Shown one piece after another: positions 1 through 11,100 of a stretch of DNA of 64,000 nucleotides (positions are counted from its first letter, which is position 1; each line of letters begins with the position of its first letter). The notes beneath the pieces are model-generated. The model made no database searches and was not told the origin of the DNA. It saw only the letters and a program-made list of their open reading frames with translations. Source of the stretch: Phoronis australis (Eukaryota; Phoronida; Phoronidae). The translations under genes and the position numbers were made by a program. The DNA is taken from the NCBI GenBank assembly GCA_002633005.1, contig NMRA01000150.1, positions 30,071 through 94,070 of the forward strand, written 5' to 3'.

Positions 1-259
1 GTTCCATAGAAGATAAACCAACATCAATGCAGCAAGAGCGCTCAACAAAGGAACAGCGTTATCAGAAAATCTCACATAACTCGAAAAGTAGACGTTATAG
101 CGAAAAATGGAAAACATCTTCTGAAAGCCCGTTCAAAATTCTATCTAAACTGATGGTATCGCCTAATTCCGTAAATTTTTCGAAAAAAATGAAATTTTGC
201 GTTTTTTTAAGAAATTCAAAGTCAAATAACTCAAACGGTAAGTCTGAGAAACAAATTGT

Positions 260-891
260 TAAGGCCATTTGAAAGATTATACTTTAAAGAATCTACATGC
301 AAAAAATGACGTCTTTCTTTTCCCGTTTAAAATCGCACTCCAGACGACTGAAAATGGGTCAACATGCGCCATATCCGCCATCTTGAAAGCAACTTCCAGT
401 TTTTCGGCTTTGTATAATAGCATGTTAAAAGAAACTAATACCTGTAAAAATTCGAAGGAATTGGTCTTACAATATGCCCTCTAGAGGAGAAAACGTTTTC
501 AGGCCAAAATCGATGTGCGCATGCGCGATCGCCGATATTTCCGCCATCTTTAACCGGAAGTAAACAATTTCCAGAATACTTGTAGCAATCTTCGTCTCCA
601 TTTACTGTGCCGATTCTTAGCCTTTTACGTAAAAAGTTGTAGCCTCCAGAAGCATTTGAACCTTTAAATGAAAACAAAATGGCCGCCACAGCCGCCATCT
701 TGGATCCGATTTTGACGAAAAACAATAGGCTTCCAGTACTTCCGGAAGTACGTATTGTGTGTAAATTTCGTGACGATCGGACGAAAATTGCGACCTGTAT
801 CGTGCGAACAAACAAAAAAAACAAAAAAAAAACAAACTTGGTGACAGAGCAACATACTTGGCGAAATTTATTTCGCCAAGTAAAAATTTAG
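260..891 (+). repeat. Dispersed repeat R1, copy A (3' part)
   Basis: This stretch aligns in the same direction with 34238-34846: shared blocks around the CCGCCATCTT motifs, the phrase CCGGAAGT, an A-rich tract, and a closing hairpin. No coding frame is conserved. Sequence from 1 to about 260 may be its 5' part but has no second copy here to confirm it. The class is unknown; a hairpin close to the 3' end recalls Helitrons, but no CTRR terminus is evident. Confidence 0.65.
856..881 (+). repeat. R1 terminal hairpin, copy A
   Basis: An 11-bp perfect stem (ACTTGGCGAAA / TTTCGCCAAGT) with a 4-base loop, followed by TAAAAATT. The second R1 copy has the same hairpin with one base pair changed on both arms. 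Confidence 0.75.
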
Positions 892-2027
892 TGTCAATTT
901 GAATGTATTTAAACTCTGGTTTTGTAAAATTGCTTATGCTTGGCAAAGTTTTAGTGTCCAACCATTATGTTTCTTATATGGTTATGAGTCATTAGGAAAT
1001 CCGTCGGCCTGTGGGTTATTACAGCAGTTATTCACTTATGTTGCAAAATTTGGGGCTTGCAATGGTAATCCAAGCTATGCCACTAGGTGGTGTTTTGTGA
1101 AAAATTGTCATAAATAGTTTTAAGGACACGTCTTTATAGTGTTCAGTTAAAGGATGTTATGACAGAACTTTATTGGAATAAGTCGCATGAGGGTGAATAG
1201 CTTTCCCAGTATTGTAATGTTTGTTCTTGATGTTAATGTAAAGATGAACCTACCTTCTGTAAAATGTCTTATTTTTCATTTAGATCACTTATACGAAATT
1301 GTCCTTATATTGCTTACTGAAGTCAAGATTAGATATGATCCTGAGTTTGGTTCATTAAAGATGCTATGTCTCATTAAAACTGAATATTTAAATTTGTAGC
1401 AGGCATCATCTATTGGCTTCCTGGAGAACTGTGCGTTCAAGTATAACCAGGAAAAGAAACAATTTGTAAATAAATTGCCGTTATAGAGAAAACACTTAAC
1501 TTATTAAAATCCTAGTGATTCCAAATATTACGTAATCGTGATTTGATAATTAAATTAAACAAATAATAAAAACTGTTTCGTTAGGGTAACGGTGAAATGT
1601 TGCCGTACTCATTTACATAAAAATAGTCTCGCAAAACGAGAGTTTCACGAGATTGTAATGGTGACTGGTTCTCGGATGGTTTCTGTCGCACTGGAGGACC
1701 CGTGGTTGTTTGTAAATTAGTACTTCATTTGCAAATACACAATTTAATGAGACTAGGCATCTTAAATGCTGGAGACATGGCTCTTAAAGTTGACTTGACC
1801 TGGAGAGCAATTTTATGCACCAACCATGACTGTAAGCAATAATGAACGATCAGAAATCACTTTTAAACTTAGTAGGTAACAAGTTATCAGTTTTATTTTA
1901 CATGAAATGGACTTCTTTTGAGTTACTCTTTGTGATGGATGGTGGATTGAGATGAGCTTTTACAAGAATTTACTTATATGAAATTTACTGTTTTATCATT
2001 CTTGAACTGATTTGATTTTTATTTCAG
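892..2027 (+). other. Intron sequence before the ZFAND last exon
   Basis: No exon, RNA gene or repeat is recognised. The stretch is AT-rich and ends in a polypyrimidine tract and AG acceptor at 2026-2027, so it is most simply intron of the ZFAND gene whose earlier exons lie left of the window. Confidence 0.4.
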
Positions 2028-2163
2028 ATGTGGAAACAACTTCTGTGCTACCCATCGTTATGCGGAATCCCATGATTGCACTTTTGATTACAAAACAGAG
2101 GGACGGAAACTACTCGAACAAAGCAACCCTGTCGTCAGTGCACCAAAACTGCCAAAGATATAA
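2028..2163 (+). CDS. ZFAND5/6: AN1-type zinc finger protein, last coding exon
   Basis: Terminal exon encoding about 44 residues and a TAA stop. It carries the second half of an AN1 zinc finger: C-x4-C, then C-x2-H, H-x5-H and H-x-C within CGNNFCATHRYAESHDC, followed by the FDYK stretch and a basic tail ending PKLPKI. This spacing and tail are those of ZFAND5/ZFAND6 proteins, which pair an N-terminal A20 finger with a C-terminal AN1 finger and act in ubiquitin and proteasome-linked signalling. The exon follows a clear polypyrimidine tract and CAG; its first base completes a codon from the previous exon. The A20 finger and start lie left of the window. The next gene, ADK, is on the same strand about 10 kb downstream. 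The choice between ZFAND5 and ZFAND6 cannot be made from this exon. Confidence 0.85.
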
Positions 2164-2794
2164 TTAAAATTATTTAGTTTGTTGCAACAGCAGCTCAAAA
2201 TGTTGAACCGTAATTGGAACCTCCATGCAAACACGAAATATATATTTGAGATACCTTTCTTTCATTAAAAAAAATTAACTTGCCATAGGTTCTGTTTAGA
2301 ATGCACCAGAGCAGGCAAAAAGTGTTGTTTTCTAATTTTTATGTTTTAGAATTAAGTCCTATATTGTCAGGGCAGATGTTTCCCTTCAATATAACGTGTG
2401 AGCTACCTGAGCACCTGTGTTTCAGAGTGTTTCAAACAGGTCTGTGTCATTTCCCTAGTTGCCAGCCATTAGGTGGGCGTGACTGGACAAAGTAGCTAAC
2501 ATTTGGTTGTTGACAAAAATTGGAGATGTCTCAAATTACATTTTTTTAATTTCCGATGTTTCTGTCTATGGGAACTCTGTAATTGTCTCTAGGTAGGTGC
2601 AATATCGTTCATTCACAAAGGTCTGGGTTTGGTGGTATGTTATTCTCACTGATGCAATGTTTGTGAGCATACTATGCATATGCTTTATGAGCATTGCTAA
2701 ATATATGGAACTTTGTTTTTGTTAGATCAGTGGCTACCGGCATTTATGGTTTGCTTTATAGGCTGAATTTATGCAAGAGTAGGATTCAGTATCA
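2164..2794 (+). other. ZFAND 3' UTR and downstream sequence
   Basis: The stop codon is followed by AT-rich sequence with an ATTAAA hexamer at 2264-2269, a plausible polyadenylation signal about 100 bases past the stop. Nothing else is recognised. Confidence 0.4.
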
Positions 2795-3014
2795 TTCGCG
2801 CACCCAAAGGGTGGCGAAGTGGGGACAAAGGTCCACCTCAGAGAAACAAAAAGTCGGAGAAAAGGAGACAAAAGTCCACTAAAAAGGCGGGAATGTACAA
2901 TTCATAGCTCTGAACCTGCTAACCCGTTTTTTTTTAATCCCCCGTTTTTTTGTTGGTAAAAGGTCCACATCGTCGAAAATTCGAACCCCCTATGTTTTTG
3001 GCTGGGTGCGCGCA
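2795..3014. repeat. MITE-like repeat R5, copy A
   Basis: About 220 bp bounded by the inverted pair GCGCACCC / GGGTGCGCGC. It aligns with 32920-33141: shared internal phrases CACTAAAAAGGC and CTCTGAAC and the GGTAAAAGGT-CACAT block. Too short to encode a protein, so probably a non-autonomous DNA transposon. Confidence 0.65.
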
Positions 3015-3183
3015 TGAGTGTTGACCCAACCACAAATGTTGTCTTAGTGTCAAATATTCCTCAAATTTGTGCATTGTGTCCTGTGGACCTCGTTTCACCA
3101 TTAAATTGTTATCTTTACGTTTTTGCTGTGATGACAGTTCAGTTGTAGGTATTGTTTATATATTTATGTATATATTCACGTAA

Positions 3184-3213
<30 letters not shown>
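3184..3213. repeat. (GT)n microsatellite
   Basis: About fifteen uninterrupted TG/GT dinucleotides followed by a degenerate GT-rich extension. The rest of 3015-3371 shows no gene. Confidence 0.95.
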
Positions 3214-3215
<2 letters not shown>

Positions 3216-3371
3216 GGTGTGTGTTTGGATGTGTGCGTCTGGCCACTGAAGATCGGGAGCCTACAAAACGTATACCCCAAAGTGCACAAACAGATATTTG
3301 GGACCATACTCCATGGAGAACTTAAATTCATTGGTTGTTCTTGGAAGTGCTGATAAGTTGGTTTGTCTTTT

Positions 3372-3519
3372 CCAGCGAAATTGTGTGGTAGGGTGATGTT
3401 CTTAATGAAAGGTTCTACAACATAAAAGATATTTGCAATCTTCAGTTATGCATGGTTTTTATGTCTTCTAGAACGGAATTGGATACTAATACTTGGTGTT
3501 TGGTGCAAAGGTCTGTTTA
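3372..3519. repeat. Direct repeat flanking LINE tail, left copy
   Basis: 148 bp starting CCAGCGAA and ending GGTCTGTTTA. It recurs with about ten percent mismatches at 3834-3982, the two copies exactly bracketing a LINE 3' end. Confidence 0.75.
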
Positions 3520-3833
3520 ATTAATTAATTAATAACATTTATTGTACATCATAGGCATTGCCTACACATACACAAATTCAAATGTAAATTGAGAATACTT
3601 ACAGAGAGCAGGTCTTCTCTTAATGTCATAGCCTTCTAAGTATACAATGCAAGGCGCTGGATATTGTTATGAATTTTCTGTTGGAATAACCTAACAAGAG
3701 AAAAGTTATCATTCACAAGCTCTGGTAGATTTCTCTAAGGTCTCCAAGTACAAGGCATGGACACATGGAATGAGGCTCATCTTGAATTTCACCCAGATTG
3801 CATATGCAGCATATTCTTTCACTTCTAGGAATA
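3520..3833 (-). mobile_element. 5'-truncated LINE retrotransposon, 3' end
   Basis: On the minus strand the 5' part (about 3833-3720) reads as the Cys-rich C-terminus of a non-LTR retrotransposon ORF2: ERICCICNLGEIQDEPHSM, then CPCL..GDLREIYQSL and a stop. The pattern C-x2-C, H, C with following LR is typical of CR1/L2-like clades. The 3' UTR ends in a (TTAA)n microsatellite tail directly abutting the left direct repeat. Only about 310 bp remain, so it is dead on arrival. The clade assignment is tentative. Confidence 0.65.
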
Positions 3834-3982
3834 CCAGCGAAGCTGTGTGGTAGGGTGATGTTCTTGATGGAAGGTTCTAGAACATAGAAGATATTTTCAA
3901 TCTTCAGTTATGCATGGTCTTTGTGTCTTCTAGAATGGAATTGGATACTAATACATGGGGTTTGGTGGCAAAGGTCTGTTTA
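3834..3982. repeat. Direct repeat flanking LINE tail, right copy
   Basis: Second copy of the 3372-3519 sequence. It begins where the truncated LINE ends, as expected for a long target-site duplication. A separate older duplication is the alternative. Confidence 0.75.
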
Positions 3983-4549
3983 AGAGAGGGTTGTATGAAG
4001 TGAGTGAGGCCGGAAAGGAGAGTTTACTTATGTAGTAGCATCTTTAATTAACTTGGATAAAATTTGGTGAAAAATTCCTTCTTTTTCCACCTTTAAATCA
4101 AAATTGTAGCTGCCTGGCTTTCCAAAATTCACTTTTGGTTAAAGTGACATTAAGTGGAAAAATTAGATCAGTTGAATTGAAGATTACTTATGTTTAAAAT
4201 GGTGTTTATAAAAACACGATTCCCTCTTTTGAACAGACCTTAAGTATAAGCTGCTTCATCTCCTCTCTCGCTGAAGTTCTTGCTTTCCAACTAAACACTT
4301 TGGACATGGTATAGTAATAAAAATTGTTTTGCTTCTCAGGCTAACTAGTTAGGTGCTATGGTATTAGTGATCTCGTGTGCTATGAAATACTGCGTGTAAA
4401 GGGGGCAAATATTCATCATGCCAAGTTCTCATCGGTTGCACTGAAACAGGTGTCTGTCATGTTGTGAATAGTTATACTTTTTATGTACCCAATGTGTCTA
4501 TTTTTCATTTGAAATAAAATCTACAATATTGTTTTTTGATTTTTCTTAG

Positions 4550-4699
4550 GTTGAGATCATGGCTCATCAAGACATTGTTAGGGGGACAAGAAACATGAAC
4601 CTGCGTCAAAATTCACGGAGATCAATTTCATCAAGAGTTATTTCAGATTGGCAAATTTCAAGACTCCCTGAAGTTGTTGTTGGTGTAGATTTTCCGTAA
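4550..4699 (+). CDS. Possible terminal exon of unknown gene
   Basis: A polypyrimidine tract and TTAG acceptor at 4541-4549 open a frame of about 49 codons to a TAA stop. The frame contains an ATG at 4559 and the peptide parts RGTRNMNLRQNSRRSISSR and SRLPEVVVGVDFP. The family is not recognised. An AATAAA occurs at about 5148. It could be an alternative 3' exon of the upstream gene or chance. Confidence 0.22.
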   Translation, partial: VEIMAHQDIVRGTRNMNLRQNSRRSISSRVISDWQISRLPEVVVGVDFP

Positions 4700-5231
4700 T
4701 TTCAACCTGCCACAAATTCACTCGCATCGTTTTTAGCAGGAAATGTGTTTACTGTGGGCAAAAAGTGTAGCTATGTATGTAATATTACAAACAACAGTGA
4801 AGAATGAAGTCCTCTTGGGAACACCAATTTATTTATCGTACTTCTTGCATTCTCAATTTTGATGCAACAGTGGCACGATATAGGGTATTGTGAAAATGCG
4901 CATTTTAAAATGCGTCGATTATCGTTTCGCCACCAAAATCTGTGGAAACTTCTAAATCATGCCGAGAGAAACGAAAGTCCTCATCTCGGTCCCGGCTCCG
5001 CTCCGCCAATGAGAACGTACCCGTACGTCCCCTGTCTTCCACTGGCCAGTACGGAAGCGCGCCCCCTGTATTCACTTTACTCTATATCGTGCCATCAATT
5101 TTGAAAACCTTCCGCTATCTTTGAAAGACTGTTATGAAAGTCAGTGCAATAAATACGCGGGTCCAGAAAGCTAAAAAAGGCATTGTATCTGCGCTATCTT
5201 TTGATTAGTAAGTGTCGACAACAGACTGCAG

Positions 5232-5362
5232 CAGTGACGGATTTAGAGGGGGGCCTAGGTCCCCCTAAAATTCTTCCAGTTTACATTTGCAAGATGGGGC
5301 AAAATCCTGACCAATACTCTGTCATGGCCCCTCCGTAACTCAAAACCCTGGATCCGCCTCTG
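5232..5362. repeat. MITE with CGGATYYAG inverted ends
   Basis: 131 bp from CAGTGACGGATTTAGAGG to CTGGATCCGCCTCTG. The ends are imperfect inverted repeats of the widespread CAGTGGCGGATCCAG type. No clear target duplication is visible, so the boundaries are approximate. Confidence 0.4.
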
Positions 5363-8322
5363 TACAGTTCCAGTCTTCGTACAAGATGCCAGACTCGATG
5401 ACCACTAAAGCCAGTTGACTGGGTTTAACGTCGCACTAAAAAAGAGCAAAACTCAGAAGGGTACTTATCATGTGTGTCATATGCGGGACGTGTCACTCGG
5501 GGCCAGATTCCCTGTCGAAGCTAAGTGCCTTGGACAAAATTCCCAACCGTAAGCGTTCGCTTTTTCAGTGCCAAAGGTTCCGCTTGTTGTAGCAGAACTC
5601 TGGAGTTTTGTGGTTAATTAAAGTTAAAGATATTAGATATTTTAATATCTAAAATACCTATAGAAGAATAAAACGTCATTGATGCGATCCATTTCACAAC
5701 AATTCACCATGCTTGATGTATAATGGCAGAACGAATGTTACGGGGATTACACTGGAAGGCACGCACAAATGCCTGGACGTGAGCGTCCGGGAACTGAGGG
5801 AGCGAAACTCGAATAGAAGTAGGCCTACTGATCCTATTCCCGGGGTGTGGAGCCAGAAATATTCAGAATTGAGCCGTGTTGACGTGATTTCAAGTGCATT
5901 CCCTTGATAGAGTGTTTCAACACGGCAAGTTGAGGGATAAAAGTGCTGGTCAATTGCAGAAATCTGTTTACAACTGTCAATGCTTTGCGGACAATCCCTA
6001 AAACTGACAGATAATCTTAAACAAATCCCATGTCAGACACAATTCAATTGGCATACGAGAAATCTTCGCTTCCATTATTGGACCGCAAAATGACTATTTG
6101 CCTTATACACTGGAATCTTGGTTAAGATTAATTATATGAATCGTATCTTCTTGTAATTACAGTCCAGTTTAAGCCCAATCGAGCCAAGCAGCCAATAACC
6201 CGCCCTTTCATAAAAGTTAATTTTAATTAAAATGCGTGTGGCCGCCCTGCTGAAGAAAACTTATTTGCCTTAATTTCTCTAAGAATTTGGACCGATTTTA
6301 AAAACTCAAAACGGCCATATTTACTGTTTGTTTTTTGACTTTGAAACTCGTACGCGGCTTAAAAAGGTGCAATGTTACGACAGCAGTTAAACCATCCGGC
6401 CCAATTTGACACGTTCGGCCCGACAATTACCTACCAGCATATAACTCACTGCGCCATGAAGCCAAGTTTTTGCGAACTTCAATGGAGACTATGGGGTGAA
6501 AGACGGATGCACGCATTGTTATCTACTTGCGTGCAAACAGTGTTAGCGTACGAGTTGCTGCAGACACAACACGAAGCCTCTCGGATGGCTGTCTAAAAGC
6601 TACAATACTCCCCATCGCTTTCTGAACAAATCATATTCCCCGTTTATTTTAAACGGGAAGTAGGCTAATAAGGCTTTCACCTCGTCAAAAATACATTTCA
6701 CACTTAAATATTATGACTTAAAAAGGCGCTTATTTAAAATCAGCGATATTTTCAGGTGGTTCACCTTCGAAGAAGCAGTGTCTACGGGAACCGGCTTAAG
6801 AAGAAGTTTGGCGAAGAATTCCAAATACTTTTAGTTGGTCGCCACGGGAATATCACGAGCTCATGCACATTATGAGTTTCAATATTTTACTTAACGGATG
6901 AATCTTAATTCACTAAGCAGGATATGCTTTCAATAAAACAGAATTGACAAGTACGCGAGCACATTTTATTTCAATTTGAATAACGAAACAGTTCTCTCCT
7001 GCTTCCGAATCACCGCGAATGGTAGCAGATAATAATAACCTGTGAAAATCAACTTTGGATCTTGTTTGGTTTCTGAAAAAAATAATCCAAATTGAGCACG
7101 GTAAATTTAACTCTATTAAATAAAATAAATCCTGTTTAAATTATAATTAACTCCTGTTTTGTAAATTCAATACTACCTTTTTAAGTCATTCCTGTTTTGT
7201 AAATTCCCAACCCTGTTCAGAAGCGAACCTGTTTCTTTGAACCCAGCGTGTTTTATAAAATCGACCCTGTTTTGTCAATCCTGTTGGCGATTCACAAAAC
7301 CAACCCTGTTACGAAAATCGATCGTGTTTTATAAATCGAGTCGGATTCGTCAATCCTGTCGGCGATTCCTATAACTAATACCGCTACGAAAGGCCGAGGC
7401 CCGCATCAGTAATAACGCTGCTCCTTAGGCAGATTTAAGAGCCTTCAGAAACGAATGCTCAAGGTTGTATATATATAAATTTCCATCATAAAAATCGTCT
7501 GGAAGAATCTGTTTTTGACGTCAGGGTGTGCCCCGGGAGGTTATCTAATGGATAAACCGATCAGCGCTATCTTGAGGCTTGGGGACGAGGGTGCGAGATT
7601 GTGCTGTGGGGGCACAGAACAGTTCTCACAGGAGTTTGCCGATCAGAACACACGTCAATGGCCTCGCCACCCTTTCTTAACCTGTCAAAAACTGCAGGCA
7701 AAGAATGAAAAGTTTTGAGTCATGTCACATTACAAGCCCTACGAGATAAGCGCTGAAACTTTATTATCTCTTGTATTTTTCACAGGCGTCCTCAGCTCAT
7801 CGTCGGTCCCCATTACACTATATAAAACGTTCGGGTGTTTACGCCCATGCTCACTTAACCGCCCATCCCCTACTTTAAGTGGCCCTCTACGATTTTTGGA
7901 GATTTCCAGTTAAGCACACACCTCTCGGTTAAGCACCCATCCCCGACTTTTGAAAATTAATGATTACGCGACCTCTGATAAGTAAGCGCGCGATTACCCA
8001 TTTTTAGATATAAATCGATGATAATAAAGAATGCAACGTCAGCGCCGAAGACGGTGGTTTGACAATGTGAATTATAATACAAGTCACACAAATTATTGTC
8101 CCGGGTCATGGATTTGCTTAAAAATGTGGTACCTTGAACGCTTTGTCACTTTATTTCCTTCATATGTTCGCAAAACTAAGAACCCCGACGGCTTCATTAC
8201 CTACAATTTCGGCGGTTCCGTCTGCCGCGCTAATTTTCCGTCTGCAGTGTTCTGGATAAAACATACTGTATTCGAAAAGATAAAGCCAGAGAAATGTGAC
8301 AGTGGTCTTGCCAACAATCCTG

Positions 8323-8472
8323 CCTCCCGTTCAGTAACGCTAGGACCTCGCTAAAAAGCAAGACTTCGCGAGATTACGTGAGATATTGCCGTGTATTTTA
8401 AATAAGAACACGTGAACTTGGCTAGTCTTTGGCTAGGTCCTACCGTAGGTCCTAACGTCTACTGAACGCACG
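8323..8472 (+). repeat. CCTG-target MITE, copy 1
   Basis: 150 bp from CCTCCCGTTCAGTAACG to CTACTGAACGCACG. Two other copies occur (20647-20795 and 52449-52598). CCTG precedes it; the matching base quartet on the other side is CCAT, so one side has diverged. Confidence 0.8.
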
Positions 8473-9441
8473 CCATATTCGCTTTAGGTGGGAAGCTCTC
8501 GGATTTTGAAGAATTCCCTTAACTTTTGAATATTTTTTCTACCTGCCTTTTTAGCCCTCCCGAATAATTTTGTTTCTTCATTGGCTAGTTTCAGCCAGAA
8601 AAAAATCCTTCCCATTCGAGTCTAAAATATCTACAACGTAAGCTGACTGAAAATTGATCTATCGCCAGGATTTTGAGTGACGGCTTTTAAGTTAAAACTG
8701 ACCATTTAGAACGTAGCATTATTGACGCACCTTCCGAGCCGCCGTTTTACCCGACAAACAACACGTTGCCGGGTAAAACTTGTTGTTTGTTAGTCGACAT
8801 TACGCAAAGGGGCGGAGCTTGCGATAGGCAGCAGTGGGAGGGGGTGAACCCCTGGGGCCTAGGGAACATCGAGCCGCGAATTATCAGAACTGAGAGTTTT
8901 GGGGTACGTTGTTTTTTTTAAAAAGAGTAGGAGACCCAAGTTCAGTGTAAAATAAACACCCGGTCAGCTTAAACCTACAGTCAAGCCGCTGTCGCTGTTC
9001 TCTTTTGATGTGCGAATTTGGTGTGGTGAGCGCGCGTGAGTTCAAACGCTCTGGAGTGCAAGTTACCTTGACTGCACGTGTGATTGACAGGTGCCTCATA
9101 TGCGCGTGCTCAACCCCAGAAAGAAGGTTCTTTTGCCGCTGTCTTTTGCAATAAAAAACGAGACGCATATTGAACAGGCCGATTACTTGCCGACATTTCC
9201 AAGTCGCGATCGTTTGCGGGGACATTGCGCGCAAACAGCGGGACCAATCAGTGTCGCAGTACGATATTATTGGTAATATAATAGGATAATCTGTAAATCT
9301 TGCATGTAAAATAAAAATGTGTTTTTTCACCACAAAATTTGGTAAGTTGATCGTTTAACAATGAATAGAAACATCGCTGTTTTGTGACGTTTTATCACAT
9401 ATGTATGCCGTGGCCCGTACATTGGAAATTTCAGGTCGCAT

Positions 9442-9701
9442 GTTACGACCACAGGCACTTGGGTTTATCGCAAATGACGTCACTCAATAATACATATAAG
9501 AAAACATCACGTCCTTGAATTTGTGATTTTGGCATTCTTTTGTCATTTTTGTTGCCAAATCACCACTCGACGGCAATTTGAAGAGATCGTATGACAGAAA
9601 GTATTCTAAGAGTTGTCCGATGCTAGTTTCGTGGAGTTCCATGCACATTTGAGTAAAAAATTCTGAGCAAACAGATTTCGAGTGTCCAACCTTTATGTTT
9701 T

Positions 9702-9754
<53 letters not shown>

Positions 9755-9803
9755 TTATTAAGTGACGTCATTTGCGATAAACCCAAGCGCCTGTGGTTAC
9801 GAC
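9442..9803. repeat. hAT-type MITE with 8-bp target duplication
   Basis: Element 9450-9795 with inverted ends of about 48 bp starting CACAGGC, flanked by perfect GTTACGAC at 9442-9449 and 9796-9803. Each arm contains a palindromic TGACGTCA (9475-9482, 9763-9770), the CRE/ATF site. It includes the TA microsatellite at 9703-9757. Confidence 0.85.
9703..9757. repeat. (TA)n microsatellite
   Basis: About 25 TA dinucleotides inside the hAT-type MITE. Confidence 0.95.
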
Positions 9804-10748
9804 TAACTACAAGATGACCAAAATCTCGGCTCGCATTTTGCCTAGCGCCGAGTCCTGTTTCCAACATCACCGACTCAGTATGGACGCTTTGCTCGTTGCA
9901 ACAAACCAATGGTGCCGGTTACCCGAATAATGGGGGCTTCGTCTTCGAATTATTTTTACCGTGTTAGTATTTTTTAACATTAATATCTTAAGCACTTCGG
10001 AGTAATGCCTTTGCGGTAACTGTTGATTGACGATTGGCTTATGTCTGGCAACCTCCCCCGGGCGGTCAAAATAAAACAACCGTAGAACCTTACGCTGAAA
10101 ATGTCATTGAGTCACGGAGTCTCGAACATAAACATCCCAAACGCAAAAAACACATGGATTAGTTTTTCAAACTTTAATTACAAATATTTTAAAACTGCTC
10201 TCTAACTCAGAATTGACAACTAACTCGTGATTCTGCTGTGACTTACGCAGCACGTGAAGCTTGCACGCGCGCACTTTGCACTGTCACCACGTCTGTGAGG
10301 ACAGTTGCAATCGAAGTGGAGCGCTGCATAGTCCGGCACTGGTCGTCTGCACTCCACAGGTACAGCTCTAACAAGACGGCAGGACGACACGGGCTATTAT
10401 ACTCAGCAATTTTGTAAATTGAACTGAAATAATTAATCTGAGGGCAACAGAACCTTTGTTAGGATCATTCGCTGTTATGACATTTTTACCGTCATTTGGC
10501 GACGTGGCGAAAGCTCGGAAAAGTGCTACGCGTTCCCACTACGTGTGGGGACTGGGATCATGAGGAAAGATTAGCCGCCCAGGGCGGTTTTCTTTCGTAA
10601 TAAGCGCCCATGTTCGGTTAACCGCCCACTCCTGATTTCTTGAAATTTCACTGATGTTTAAGCTCCCATGTCCGGTTAACCGCCCACCCCCCAATTTTTG
10701 GGTTTGCCAATTTAACCGCCCAGGGCGTTAACCCGAACGTTTACGGTA

Positions 10749-11053
10749 ATACTACAAGGTATGACACTCTGGACTAGATATTCCAGGGGTGCTCACTGCC
10801 GTTCATAGCAGACATAAAACTCAATAAATTCACACAAAAAGGAGGTTCAACAAACCGTGAGGAATTGTTTTTTCTCCCAATACCATTTACGGTGTACTGA
10901 TCCACCGATTTCGCAAGAAATTCGCGGTCAAAGCAAAAAGTTTTTCCCAAAAAGTCCGTCTCGAGCAACTCCCGTGTCACACGCGTAAGGTACGGAATTG
11001 TAAGATGAGTTACGGATGAACGGCAATTACCGGAGTGTCATACCTTGTAGTAT
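10749..11053. repeat. Inner palindromic segment of the hAT-type element
   Basis: Inverted ends ATACTACAAGGTATGACAC flanked by TA on both sides. A longer copy is at 12497-12922 inside the 514-bp element. It could be a separate TA-target insertion or the inner part of long hAT terminal inverted repeats. Confidence 0.6.
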
Positions 11054-11100
11054 TATATATAGGGTATTGGGGAGAAGCTGAGGACGCCTGTGGTATTTTT

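Larger units (their letters stand above)
3983..7772. other. Intergenic stretch between ZFAND and the nested elements
   Basis: Apart from the weak exon at 4550-4699 and the MITE at 5232-5362, no gene is seen. 5405-5560 holds the phrase GGGTTTAACGTCGCACTAAA, reminiscent of dispersed repeats in bivalve genomes. 7130-7375 is a degenerate array of CCTGTTTTGT-type units spaced some 20-60 bases apart. Short open frames here look like chance. Confidence 0.4.
7821..10746. mobile_element. TA-flanked element with GGGCGGTTAA subterminal repeats, copy 1
   Basis: 2.9 kb homologous, in inverted orientation, to 50536-53086. The right end reads inward CCGTAAACGTTCGGGT and the left end is a diverged version. 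Both ends carry arrays of (T)TAACCGCCC / GGGCGGTTAA motifs over 150-200 bp, likely transposase-binding sites. TA flanks it, and the surrounding hAT element without it matches the uninterrupted copy at 12490-12500. It contains MITEs at 8323-8472 and 9450-9795. The one longer open frame (8884-9333, minus) matches no family I know. Confidence 0.75.
7773..11100. mobile_element. hAT-type non-autonomous element carrying a nested insertion
   Basis: Perfect 8-bp direct repeats GTATTTTT (7773-7780 and 11093-11100) bracket inverted ends CACAGGCGTCCTCAGC. An 8-bp duplication with a CA-start inverted end is the hAT signature. Removing the 2.9-kb element at 7821-10746 leaves about 384 bp, a relative of the 514-bp palindromic element at 12454-12967. 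No transposase is encoded. Confidence 0.85.

Noticed and set aside
892-1400. Small plus-strand frames near 900-1400
   Set aside because: Low-complexity, AT-rich translations without homology or splice structure.
8884-9333. 149-codon minus-strand open frame
   Set aside because: No recognisable family, no conservation of the frame in the homologous element at 50536-53086, and it spans mobile-element sequence.
7781-11092. A single long autonomous hAT transposon
   Set aside because: The middle is a separate TA-flanked family with its own copy elsewhere, and no hAT transposase is encoded.
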